A stretch of 34,860 bases of DNA from contig JAITMO010000107.1 in assembly GCA_031277345.1 (NCBI GenBank), positions 1 through 34,860 of the forward strand. Reading direction: 5' to 3'. The DNA is from Candidatus Bathycorpusculum soli. GTDB taxonomy: Archaea > Thermoproteota > Bathyarchaeia > Bathyarchaeales > Bathycorpusculaceae. A program made the position numbers and the translations under genes. A model generated the notes under the pieces. It was not told the DNA's origin and searched no databases. It was given only the letters and a program-made list of their open reading frames with translations. Below, piece after piece: positions 16,795 to 23,802 of this stretch (positions are counted from its first letter, which is position 1; each line of letters starts with the position of its first letter).

Positions 16795-17621
16795 TATTCT
16801 TTTGCCTCCTCAGTTTTTTCAGTATTGTTTACAACAACTTTTGCAGCTGTTTTTTTCTTAGGAGTGGGTGGTGATGTATTAGGCTCAGAGGTTGGTGATA
16901 ATGCGTCGTCTGTCACTTCTTCGACGATGATAGAGTTGTCTGGTGTTGGTTCAGGCTTTATTGTGAGTGTTGGCATTGGAGCTGGTGGTGTTGTTATTAT
17001 TTCTGGTTCTTCTTCGTTGGTTGGTAATTCTTTGGCTATTTTAATTTTATCTGGGAATTGTGCGTCTGGTGGCATTATTTTAACGCGTATGCCTAGCATA
17101 CCTGGTTTAAGTTGGACATGTGCTTCGGCTTTTTTTGTGAATTGTAGTGCTGGTTCTCCGCATCTTGGGAAGTATCCTGCACGGAATTTTTCAAATCTGG
17201 CGCGTTCGGTGCGTAGTTTTCCACTGATGACGATTTCGCAACCTAATGCGCCGGCTTCCATGACTTGGTTTAGTGCCCAAAAACCGGCGCGTCTAAAGTG
17301 GACGCCTCGTTGTAGTGCAGAGGCGACACGGTTTGCAACGACGATTGCGTTAAATTCAGGTATTTCGATTTCAGAAACGCTGATTTGGGGGTTAGAAAGC
17401 TTAAAGTTTTCTTCTAGTGAAACTGCGAGTTCTTTGATTGTTTCTCCGCCTCTACCAATAACTAGTCCCGGTCTCATGGCGTAGATAACAACGTGGGTTC
17501 CTAGTGGAGTTTTTGAAATATTAACTCCGCCGTATCCTGCGCGTTCAAGTCTTTTCTGTAAGAACTCGTCAATTTCGTTTTTTTTCATTGATTCTGTTAT
17601 AAAGCGTTTAACTATTGACAT
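16794..17621 (-). CDS. rps3: 30S ribosomal protein S3 (uS3) with a Pro/Thr/Glu-rich tail
   Basis: S3 lies at the mRNA entry channel. The 275-residue protein has a type II KH domain (about 40-95, with GLVIGRGGETIKELAVSLEE) and the C-terminal domain with HFRRAGFWALNQVMEAGA, GKLRTERARFEKFRAGYFPR and PGMLGIRVKIMPPDAQFP. From about residue 200 on, a low-complexity segment rich in P, T and E follows (PPAPMPTLTIKPEPTP). Extended S3 tails occur in archaea but differ between groups. The gene starts 2 nt after L22. Confidence 0.96.
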   Translation of the reverse strand: MSIVKRFITESMKKNEIDEFLQKRLERAGYGGVNISKTPLGTHVVIYAMRPGLVIGRGGETIKELAVSLEENFKLSNPQISVSEIEIPEFNAIVVANRVASALQRGVHFRRAGFWALNQVMEAGALGCEIVISGKLRTERARFEKFRAGYFPRCGEPALQFTKKAEAHVQLKPGMLGIRVKIMPPDAQFPDKIKIAKELPTNEEEPEIITTPPAPMPTLTIKPEPTPDNSIIVEEVTDDALSPTSEPNTSPPTPKKKTAAKVVVNNTEKTEEAKE

Positions 17622-17623
17622 GC

Positions 17624-18100
17624 CTATTCTCCCAATTTTTCGTCTAGGACAATTTCAACGTGTGTTGTAGTATTGTATTTTGGTGATGCTCTACCTTGTG
17701 CTCGTGGAGTGAAACGTTTAATTTTCATACCTGGATATGCAGCAGCGTGAAGAATTTTCAGGCGGTCAACGTCTAAGCCTTTATTTTCAGCGTTTGATTC
17801 TGCCGCTTCGATAACACGAAGGATCTGTTTTGATGTTTTTATTGGATATCTTCCGGCAAAAGTACGGACTAAACCACGTCTGTGGCCGAGTTTCTTGTTG
17901 TATCTTGCGTAGGGGACAGCTTTTTTCATTGCTATAACGTCTCGTAGATAATCTTTTGCTGTGCTAAGCATCATACCCCTAACAATGCGGCATACTTCTC
18001 TTGCCGCTTTATGGGATACTTTAAGTTCTCTTCCGCTTGCTTTCGCTGTTCTTTCTGGATCTAAGGTTTCTTGAATGATGGAGTATCCCCATTTTGGCAT
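17624..18100 (-). CDS. rpl22: 50S ribosomal protein L22 (uL22), first gene of the ribosomal transcript
   Basis: L22 lines the exit tunnel. The start at 18100 gives MPKWGYSIIQETLDPERTAK, the usual archaeal N-terminus, with GGAG 8 nt upstream; the frame extends seven codons further to 18121 but lacks support there. Other conserved parts are KKLGHRRGLVRTFAGRYPIK and ESNAENKGLDVDRLKILHAA, and HVEIVLDEK at the C-terminus. The usual upstream partners L3, L4, L23, L2 and S19 are not in the window; a promoter and a divergent gene lie there instead. Confidence 0.95.
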   Translation of the reverse strand: MPKWGYSIIQETLDPERTAKASGRELKVSHKAAREVCRIVRGMMLSTAKDYLRDVIAMKKAVPYARYNKKLGHRRGLVRTFAGRYPIKTSKQILRVIEAAESNAENKGLDVDRLKILHAAAYPGMKIKRFTPRAQGRASPKYNTTTHVEIVLDEKLGE

Positions 18101-18138
18101 TTCTATATCTCCGATGCGCAAACAAACACGTAGAAGCG

Positions 18139-18150
18139 ATTTATATGGCT
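18139..18150 (-). promoter_or_regulatory. TATA box upstream of L22
   Basis: Minus-strand GCCATATAAATC is a strong archaeal TATA sequence with purine-rich bases just upstream (GGAAA). A transcript start about 25 nt downstream would be near 18117, giving a short leader that carries the GGAG ribosome-binding site of L22. It supports L22 being the first gene of the operon. Confidence 0.6.
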
Positions 18151-18159
18151 TTCCGTATC

Positions 18160-18540
18160 ACAACCAAGATTTTGGCTCTAACGACCATTAAGTATCCGGG
18201 CGAGGGATCAATTCGAACGCGTGAGGTGTGCACACATTTTGAGTGCAACTAATCATATATAGTTTTTCCAAACGCAAAAAGTATAAGACAAAAAACAATC
18301 CAAAACATAAAATACAAAACATAAAAATAACAAAGTACATGTTGACAGTTTTCCACAAAAATATTCAAAAAGCACAACAGAATTAATGTTGAAATCTCTA
18401 AATTTACGAAAAACATTAAACACATGATTAGTAAACATGATTACAAAGATTAGCATGGTATTGAAGTAAAAATGCTATATAATAGTTTACGGTTATGATG
18501 GATATTTTTTGTTGTTTTAATGGTTTTTTAGTGTTGTTAC
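18160..18540. other. Gene-free region between divergent promoters
   Basis: These bases separate the minus-strand ribosomal operon from the plus-strand membrane protein gene. There is a G+C-richer patch at 18190-18240 with a T-arm-like string, but no tRNA can be folded around it. The rest is A+T-rich and carries no supported ORF. Confidence 0.45.
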
Positions 18541-18549
18541 ATTAATTTA

Positions 18550-18558
18550 TTTATATAT
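18550..18558 (+). promoter_or_regulatory. TATA box upstream of the coiled-coil membrane protein gene
   Basis: TTTATATAT lies 38 nt before ATG 18596, at a suitable distance for a transcript start near 18580. The downstream leader contains GAGGCAGGAT, which may include the ribosome-binding site. Confidence 0.5.
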
Positions 18559-18595
18559 CAAGTGTAGTTTTAGTATAGAGGCAGGATAGCGTAGC

Positions 18596-19384
18596 ATGGC
18601 TTGGTTTGATGATATCACATTCATCATTATAATTGTCTTAGCAGTAACGCTGGCCATAACTGCATCCATGCTAGTATTTAACGGCATGCGACTTAAGGGT
18701 AGAGAGAAGAAAAAACCGGAAGAAAAAGATAAGGATAAAGACTCTAAAAACTTAGGTTTAGAAATAACGACAGGTAGTTTACCCTTTAGGTTGTCGAAAA
18801 GTGTACAAACATCCACGGCATCTATTGCTAAGGATGAATTACGTATTTTAGATTTAGAGCGGGAAATTTTAGGAGATTCTATAAGACGTCTTTATGAAGC
18901 GCAGGCTGAGGGTAAAATTACAGAGTCAGAGCGAGATAAACTTGCAATAACTTACAAAAATCGCATGTTAATAATTAAAGAATCAATAGCAAAAGACGAA
19001 ACTATTGTAGCGTTACATGAACTTGAGGGTATGCAAGAAGATTTAATGCAACTCTTTAGTGAACGCTTTGGCGAATTAACAAGTAAAGTGGATGAATTAC
19101 GGGGAAGAATTGACATTAAACCAATAAAAGAGATCCCCATAAAAATGTCAACGCCCATACCAACACAAATGGAAACTGACGATGATGAAGACGAAGGAGA
19201 GCCCGCTATAAAGTCTTCAAGTGGTAGCGGTAGTAGTAGCAGTGAAGAGAGAGCTAAGAAAAAACGTAAACCGCCAACAGAAAAGTCAGATACTAAAAGT
19301 GAGGCGGAAAAGCGTATAGAGTCTATTAGAAGTGAAGTTGAAAAAGTGCTAGATAAATTAGGGCAGATGGAAATTGAAGGATAG
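18596..19384 (+). CDS. Membrane-anchored coiled-coil protein of unknown function
   Basis: This 262-residue protein has one N-terminal transmembrane helix (about residues 8-30), immediately followed by basic and charged residues (GREKKKPEEKDKDKD), so most of it probably faces the cytoplasm. Residues about 80-180 are predominantly helical with heptad-like patterning. They include LRILDLEREILGDSIRRLYE, the phrase EGKITESERDKL and ELEGMQEDLMQLFSERFGEL. A low-complexity acidic/serine linker (about 195-225) and a final helix follow. I recognise the type from other archaeal genomes but can give it no function; SMC-like or scaffold proteins look similar. It overlaps the rpiA start by 11 nt, so the two are co-transcribed. 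Confidence 0.8.
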   Translation: MAWFDDITFIIIIVLAVTLAITASMLVFNGMRLKGREKKKPEEKDKDKDSKNLGLEITTGSLPFRLSKSVQTSTASIAKDELRILDLEREILGDSIRRLYEAQAEGKITESERDKLAITYKNRMLIIKESIAKDETIVALHELEGMQEDLMQLFSERFGELTSKVDELRGRIDIKPIKEIPIKMSTPIPTQMETDDDEDEGEPAIKSSSGSGSSSSEERAKKKRKPPTEKSDTKSEAEKRIESIRSEVEKVLDKLGQMEIEG

Positions 19385-20078
19385 AGCAGATTTAATTCAG
19401 GAAGCAAAAAAAAATGCATCTCTTGAAGCAGTTAAACACGTTAAGGATAATTTTGTTGTAGGCTTAGGAAGCGGAACTACAGTTGCTTTTGCTATAGAGG
19501 CATTAGGCAAACGAGTAAAAGAGGAAGAACTAAAAATTGTAGGCATCCCATCGTCGTATCAGGCTTTTCAACTTGCAATTCAACACGACATTGAGGTAAC
19601 AACACTTGACGAGCATCCGGTTATTGATTTAACTATTGATGGTGCAGATCAAGTTACACCAGAATTGTATCTCATCAAAGGCATGGGCGCAGCTTTACTA
19701 AGAGAGAAAATTGTAGCAGCCGCAAGTAAATTTAATGTCATAATTGTCGATGAGAGTAAACGTGTTAAAGTTTTAGGAGAAAATGGTCAAGTTGTTCCAA
19801 TTGAAGTTTTGCCATTTGCTCTTGCTTTTGTCAAAAACAGAATTACTGTTTTAGGAGGAGAGGTAAATGTTCGTGAAGGAAAAGGCAAACTAGGACCGAT
19901 TGTTACAGATAATGGAAATTTTATAATTGATGCAAATTTTGGGTTAGTTTCGAATCCTCAAGATTTAGCAGTTAAAGTGAAAAATATTCCAGGTGTTGTT
20001 GAAACAGGATTTTTTGTAGGTTTAACTGATTTAGTCTACATTGCCACAGAAAATAAAGTAGAAAAATTGCAAAAATAG
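19374..20078 (+). CDS. rpiA: Ribose-5-phosphate isomerase A
   Basis: RpiA interconverts ribose-5-phosphate and ribulose-5-phosphate, supplying ribose for nucleotides. The 234-residue length is typical. Family motifs are GLGSGTTVAFAIEAL (phosphate-binding), LTIDGADQVTPELYLIKGMG with the catalytic Asp pair region, ALLREKIVAAAS and DESKRVKVLG. The end PGVVETGFFVGLTDLVYIAT is also typical. The start is a TTG, as no upstream ATG in frame gives the KDRADLIQEA N-terminus. It overlaps the preceding gene by 11 nt and is followed by tRNA-Met. Confidence 0.94.
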   Translation: MKDRADLIQEAKKNASLEAVKHVKDNFVVGLGSGTTVAFAIEALGKRVKEEELKIVGIPSSYQAFQLAIQHDIEVTTLDEHPVIDLTIDGADQVTPELYLIKGMGAALLREKIVAAASKFNVIIVDESKRVKVLGENGQVVPIEVLPFALAFVKNRITVLGGEVNVREGKGKLGPIVTDNGNFIIDANFGLVSNPQDLAVKVKNIPGVVETGFFVGLTDLVYIATENKVEKLQK

Positions 20079-20164
20079 TTACAAGATTTTTCATTTAGAG
20101 CTTAAAGTTTAAATGACTGATTATAGACTAACATGCATCCATAGGCAAACATTAGACACGTGTT

Positions 20165-20272
20165 GCCGGGGTAGCCTAGCCTGGCTAGGGCGCCAGACTC
20201 ATAATCTGGAGACAAAAGGGGCTAAACGCTCTTTGCCAGAAGTCGCGGGCTCGAATCCCGTCCCCGGCACCA
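20165..20272 (+). tRNA. Elongator tRNA-Met (CAT) with an insert in the variable region and encoded CCA
   Basis: The acceptor GCCGGGG (20165-20171) pairs with CCCCGGC (20262-20268), followed by A73 and a genomically encoded CCA. The D arm GCCT/GGGC holds an AGCCTGGCTA loop. The anticodon stem CCAGA/TCTGG (20193-20197, 20205-20209) holds the loop CTCATAA with CAT at 20200-20202. The T arm is GCGGG-CTCGAAT-CCCGT (20245-20261). Between the anticodon and T stems there are 35 bases instead of about 5, so some 30 bases (about 20210-20239) are probably an intron at a non-canonical site; the mature region would read AAGTC. The stem-loop identity fits elongator Met, not Ile2. Confidence 0.9.
20210..20239 (+). 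other. Probable non-canonical tRNA intron in the variable region
   Basis: Removing these 30 bases (or the set shifted by one) restores a normal five-base variable loop. The insert folds as a hairpin (AAAG/CTTT with GC pairs inside). It ends with CCAG, followed by A, giving a second CCAGA that can also pair with the 3' strand of the anticodon stem. I cannot draw a fully canonical bulge-helix-bulge, so the exact splice sites are uncertain. Confidence 0.6.
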
Positions 20273-20356
20273 TATATTTATCTACCAATTTTAATAGAAG
20301 CATTCGCTACGTTATTGTGGCTATTAGGCATTAGAAAAGCATAAGGGGTTGATTTG

Positions 20357-21979
20357 GTGTCAAAGGAAAAAAGAAGGGGTAAGATAGTTAAAGTGACGTT
20401 GCATGTAATTTTAAGTCAAATGGCAAAGAGCTTGCCAGAGAAAATCGCGCTTAGATATGGTAAACAAAAAGTTTCTTATTGGGAGTTAGATGAAAAGTCT
20501 AATAGTTTTGCAGGTGTGCTATCGGATTTGGGAGTTAAGAAGGGTGATTGTGTGGCGCTTTTTTTACATAATAGCATTCAGTTTGTGGTTGCTTTTTTTG
20601 GAGCGCTTAAGGTTGGGGCGGTGGTTACTGCTGTTAATCCTTTACATGTAGAGGGAGAGGTTGAGAGACAGCTTTGTGATTCAAAGGCGCAGACGATTAT
20701 TGTTTTGGAATCTTTGTGGCTAATTGTTGAAAATATTATAGATAAAACGTTGTTAAAAAATGTCGTTATAGTTACGGATTTGGGTAATGCAGTGATTTGT
20801 TCAAAAGTTACAGATTTTAGGGTAAAGTTGAATGTGTTGGATTTTGAAAGTTTAATAAGAGAAAGGGATGTTGTTAGGATAGGTGTGTTGGTTGATTCTG
20901 ATGACGTTGCAGTGATTCAGTATACGGGAGGCACTACAGGGGTTCCGAAGGGTGTTTTGTTGTCGCATACAAATATTGTTTCAAACGCGTTATCGTTTGC
21001 TTCCCATTTAAAATGTGGATCAAATGATGTTTTTTTGTCGGTGTTACCGTTTTTTCATATTTATGGTTTGACCGCTTGCATGATTATGCCTATTAGTATA
21101 GGTGCTGAAATGGTGATATCGTCCAAATTTAGTTCCGTAAAAAGCTTGCAAGATATTGAAGAGTTTGGAGTAGCGGTTTTTTGTGGTACGCCTGTTATGT
21201 ATGGAGCGTTACTTGCAAAGTTAGAGGAGAAAACGGAAAAGTATAATTTAAAATCATTACGTGTATGTATTTCAGGATCGTCTTCATTACCGTCTACTGT
21301 TCAGAAGCGTTTTATGCAACTTACGGGCTGTCTTTTAGTAGAAGGATACGGATTAACAGAGGCTTCACCAGTTACTCATTGTAATCCCATCAACACATCA
21401 ATAGATAGTGTAAAAATTGGTTCAATAGGCAAACCATTGTTAGATACAAAAGCGTGTATTGTTGATTTAAAAACAGGACAAACTATACTACCCATAGGAG
21501 AAAAAGGAGAGTTAGCAGTTAAAGGACCGCAAATAATGAGAGGTTACTGGCAAAAACCAGATGAAACTGCTCAGGTTTTTCGCAACACTTGGCTACTAAC
21601 AGGCGATATTGCATACAAAGACAAAGAAGACTATTTTTACATAGTAGACCGCAAAAAAGATTTAATAAAACACAAAGACTACAGCATCTACCCCAAAGAA
21701 CTTGAAGAAATACTACAACAACACCCCTCAATAGAACTATGTACAGTAATAGGCAAACAAAAAACCCCTATTGACGAAATACCTAAAGCATTTATAATAC
21801 TTAAAAAAGGGAAAGAAAACACAAAAAAAGAAGAAATAATCAACTTTGTCAACAACAAAATAGCACCATACAAAGCATTAAAAGAAATAGAATACTGCAA
21901 AAAACTACCAACCAACACAACAACAGGCAAAATAATAAAACAAACCCTAAAACAAAAAGAAAATAATATTTCAATCTAA
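20357..21979 (+). CDS. Acyl-CoA synthetase-like AMP-dependent ligase
   Basis: ANL-superfamily enzymes activate a carboxylate with ATP to an acyl-adenylate and transfer it to CoA. The protein of about 540 residues has the core motif YTGGTTGVPKGVLLSH, the A5 motif GYGLTEASP, the hinge region LTGDIAYKDKEDYFYIVDRK with RKKDLIK, and the conserved C-terminal lysine in TTTGKIIKQ. It is close to FadD-type medium/long-chain ligases, but the substrate is not certain and no beta-oxidation genes lie nearby. GTG 20357 is the likely start, with AGGGG about 10 nt upstream; a TTG precedes it directly. Codon third positions switch from G/T-rich in the first half to A/C-rich in the last quarter. Confidence 0.9.
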   Translation: MSKEKRRGKIVKVTLHVILSQMAKSLPEKIALRYGKQKVSYWELDEKSNSFAGVLSDLGVKKGDCVALFLHNSIQFVVAFFGALKVGAVVTAVNPLHVEGEVERQLCDSKAQTIIVLESLWLIVENIIDKTLLKNVVIVTDLGNAVICSKVTDFRVKLNVLDFESLIRERDVVRIGVLVDSDDVAVIQYTGGTTGVPKGVLLSHTNIVSNALSFASHLKCGSNDVFLSVLPFFHIYGLTACMIMPISIGAEMVISSKFSSVKSLQDIEEFGVAVFCGTPVMYGALLAKLEEKTEKYNLKSLRVCISGSSSLPSTVQKRFMQLTGCLLVEGYGLTEASPVTHCNPINTSIDSVKIGSIGKPLLDTKACIVDLKTGQTILPIGEKGELAVKGPQIMRGYWQKPDETAQVFRNTWLLTGDIAYKDKEDYFYIVDRKKDLIKHKDYSIYPKELEEILQQHPSIELCTVIGKQKTPIDEIPKAFIILKKGKENTKKEEIINFVNNKIAPYKALKEIEYCKKLPTNTTTGKIIKQTLKQKENNISI

Positions 21980-21994
21980 TGGTGGAGAAAGCAG

Positions 21995-22743
21995 ATGCAA
22001 AGACAATTAACAAAAATTTTTGTATCTTTATTTGTTGCATTGATCGCAACATCATCCGTAGCAATTTTACCTACAAATGCAACAGACAAAACCACTAATC
22101 AAGATGTAGTAATGAATTTCATGAAAAACATATTGCCCATAGATTTATCACAATACACAATCAACATAATAAGTGGTGATGTATTACAAGGGTTCCCACT
22201 TGGCGATAACAACAGGCAAATACATGACATACTATATGGGCTGATTTCAGAAAATAGTGAAGTACACATCAGTTTTTCTTTTGAAAAAGGTATAATGACA
22301 TCATGCTTAATTAGTGAATTGAAGGGGCAAAAGTACCCTCAGCATCCGGTGTATGCTAACACGCTTGATGCAGGGTGGCTTTTCTTGAAAAATACCAAAC
22401 CTATACTAAAATTGACTCAAGCAACCTAATAGCCATGTTAGATAATGTTGACATAAAAAAAGACATCACCACAATAACTGCTGAAAACATTAAACTTGTT
22501 GTAGAAAATTACGCTGTTGGCGAACAATCTTATACATTATATACGTGGACATATGTGTTTAAGGGTGTAGATTATGATAGCTTAGCTGTTAGATTTAACA
22601 AGTTTGGTCAATTGTGTTCAGTTGAAGATTCTCGATTGCTTTTCACGATAAATGATACTTCAATAAATATTTCCTTAGAGCAAGCAGTTGATATAGCTAT
22701 AGAAAATTTGGTAGTGTTCGATATTAGTTTAGGGATGCGTTGA
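21995..22743 (+). pseudogene. Frameshifted secreted protein gene
   Basis: A GGTGGAG ribosome-binding site precedes ATG 21995, 16 nt after the ligase gene. The first frame gives a signal peptide (residues 1 to about 30, KIFVSLFVALIATSSVAIL) and a domain with FMKNILPIDLSQYTINIISG; it stops at 22429. The natural continuation is in another frame from about 22390: VAFLEKYQTYTKIDSSNLIA, LDNVDIKKDITTITAENIKL, then YTWTYVFKGVDYDSLAVRFN and EQAVDIAIENLV, ending at 22743. The two halves join well at the overlap, so a single indel near 22380-22395 broke one reading frame of about 245 codons. The protein looks like an extracytoplasmic family of unknown function that I associate with Bathyarchaeia and Methanosarcina relatives. 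Confidence 0.75.
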
Positions 22744-22773
22744 CATTTGGTGTGGTGGTGCGGGTTGGTGGTG

Positions 22774-23203
22774 AAGTGTGTATGGTGTTATTGTCGGTAT
22801 AGTGTTCGTGTTGTGGAAGTGTGAAAGTTGTGAAATTTGGTAGGTAGCCTAATGGGGTGCAACGGTATGCTTGTCGCAATGAAAAATGTTCATGATAATG
22901 GGCATCAGTGTCTGGTTTTGGTATGCCATAGATATTACTGTTCTGGCGAGGTTTTGGCTTATACACATTTGGAACTCGAGAACACTGTTTTGGAGGAGTT
23001 GCTTTTGTTGCTTGCACCCTTTTAGTATTTTTAAGGTTTATGTTGATGGTAATTATGTGTATGAAAAAATGCTTGGAGTTGATAAAGTCAAAATTGTCAA
23101 GAGAAATACGCAAAAAATTGAGCGTAAGCATCTTTCGTTGCGTACTTGGGTAAAACGCTTGGCAAGAAAAACTATGTTTTTCAAAGTCTCTTCAAATACA
23201 TAA
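22774..23203 (+). pseudogene. Decayed IS1-family transposase remnant
   Basis: Pieces of an IS1-type transposase can be read across several frames. There is a zinc-ribbon-like start (VKCVWC, then KCESC after a shift), then VWFWYAIDI (compare WIWYALDRKTGEV in IS1), then GEVLAYTHLELE in a second frame. A third frame has VDKVKIVKRNTQKIERKHLS with LRTWVKRLARKTMFF (compare IS1 TQKIERNNLTLRTRIKRL). At least two frameshifts and stops interrupt it, so it is inactive. Terminal inverted repeats are not clearly recognisable. It begins directly after the frameshifted gene and is G/T-rich on the plus strand. Confidence 0.75.
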
Positions 23204-23520
23204 AACAATTATTGGTCTATGTATCAATGTGAAAATTTTTAAACGACCACTAACAGCATAAACTAATATCGAGCACTACCCAAAAAGTGAATACTCTTCA
23301 TATGGCAGTTTTGCACCTTAAAGTTAACACACAAAAGAGAGTAATACCTGACAGTTAAAAACACAAAAGTGGAAAATACAAACTTTATACAATTAAGCCA
23401 GAACATTAAACAGAATGATGAAAAAATGGCGCTGTCAAATCTTATCGAGTAGTTTTAAAAATCAGCGACCTACAACAAACCACTCTCTAATAGTCCTAAT
23501 ACTTCTTTCTCTTTTTTAGT
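23204..23520. other. Gene-free stretch after the IS1 remnant
   Basis: No supported ORF, RNA gene or repeat is visible in these 317 bases. It includes the C-terminal flank of the decayed transposase and could still hold unrecognised insertion-sequence end sequence. Confidence 0.4.
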
Positions 23521-23700
23521 TTATTCGTCTACTCCGTATCCGTATTCGATTTTTGTGTTAATTTCTTTGTGTTCTTTGACATGTTGAGCAGGGTTGTTGC
23601 CAAATTGTTTGATATGTGATTCTAGGTCTGTTTGGGTAAAAAAGATGCATGCGCAGTAGGGGCATTTGAGGTATTTGTCTTTGCCGGTTGGAATTGTCAT
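23521..23700 (-). CDS. Small C2H2-type zinc-finger protein (59 aa)
   Basis: The minus-strand frame from ATG 23700 to TAA 23521 encodes 59 residues beginning MTIPTGKDKYLKCPYCACIF. A CPYC knuckle (Cys13, Cys16) is followed after 12 residues by SHIKQF (His29) and then by H40 and H44, giving C-X2-C-X12-H-X10-H-X3-H. That spacing fits a single C2H2 finger with an unusually long or alternative last ligand. Codons are A/C-rich, as in the 3' half of nearby ileS. Single-finger proteins of this size are common in archaea and may bind DNA, RNA or protein. No strong ribosome-binding site is seen, so the gene call is probable but not certain. Confidence 0.65.
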   Translation of the reverse strand: MTIPTGKDKYLKCPYCACIFFTQTDLESHIKQFGNNPAQHVKEHKEINTKIEYGYGVDE

Positions 23701-23802
23701 ATCAGGTTAATTTGGTTTCGTGTTATTAAATTTTTTATGTAGAATTGTAAAATGCTAGGTTGGTAAAGTTTTAGGTTTTGGTTGTTGTTTGTGTGTTAGG
23801 GG

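Noticed and set aside
18190-18240. T-arm-like string in a G+C-richer patch
   Set aside because: No acceptor, D or anticodon stem can be paired around it, so it is not a tRNA gene.
20113-20334. 73-codon frame covering the tRNA-Met gene
   Set aside because: Its sequence is simply the tRNA read as codons.
22746-22790. Possible IS1 left terminal inverted repeat (GGTG-rich sequence)
   Set aside because: No matching inverted copy is visible downstream of 23203, and the whole block is GT-rich, so the resemblance may be chance.
22724-23131. 135-codon minus-strand frame opposite the IS1 remnant
   Set aside because: It is antisense to the transposase pieces and is rich in T, H, N and P only because of the GT-rich plus strand.
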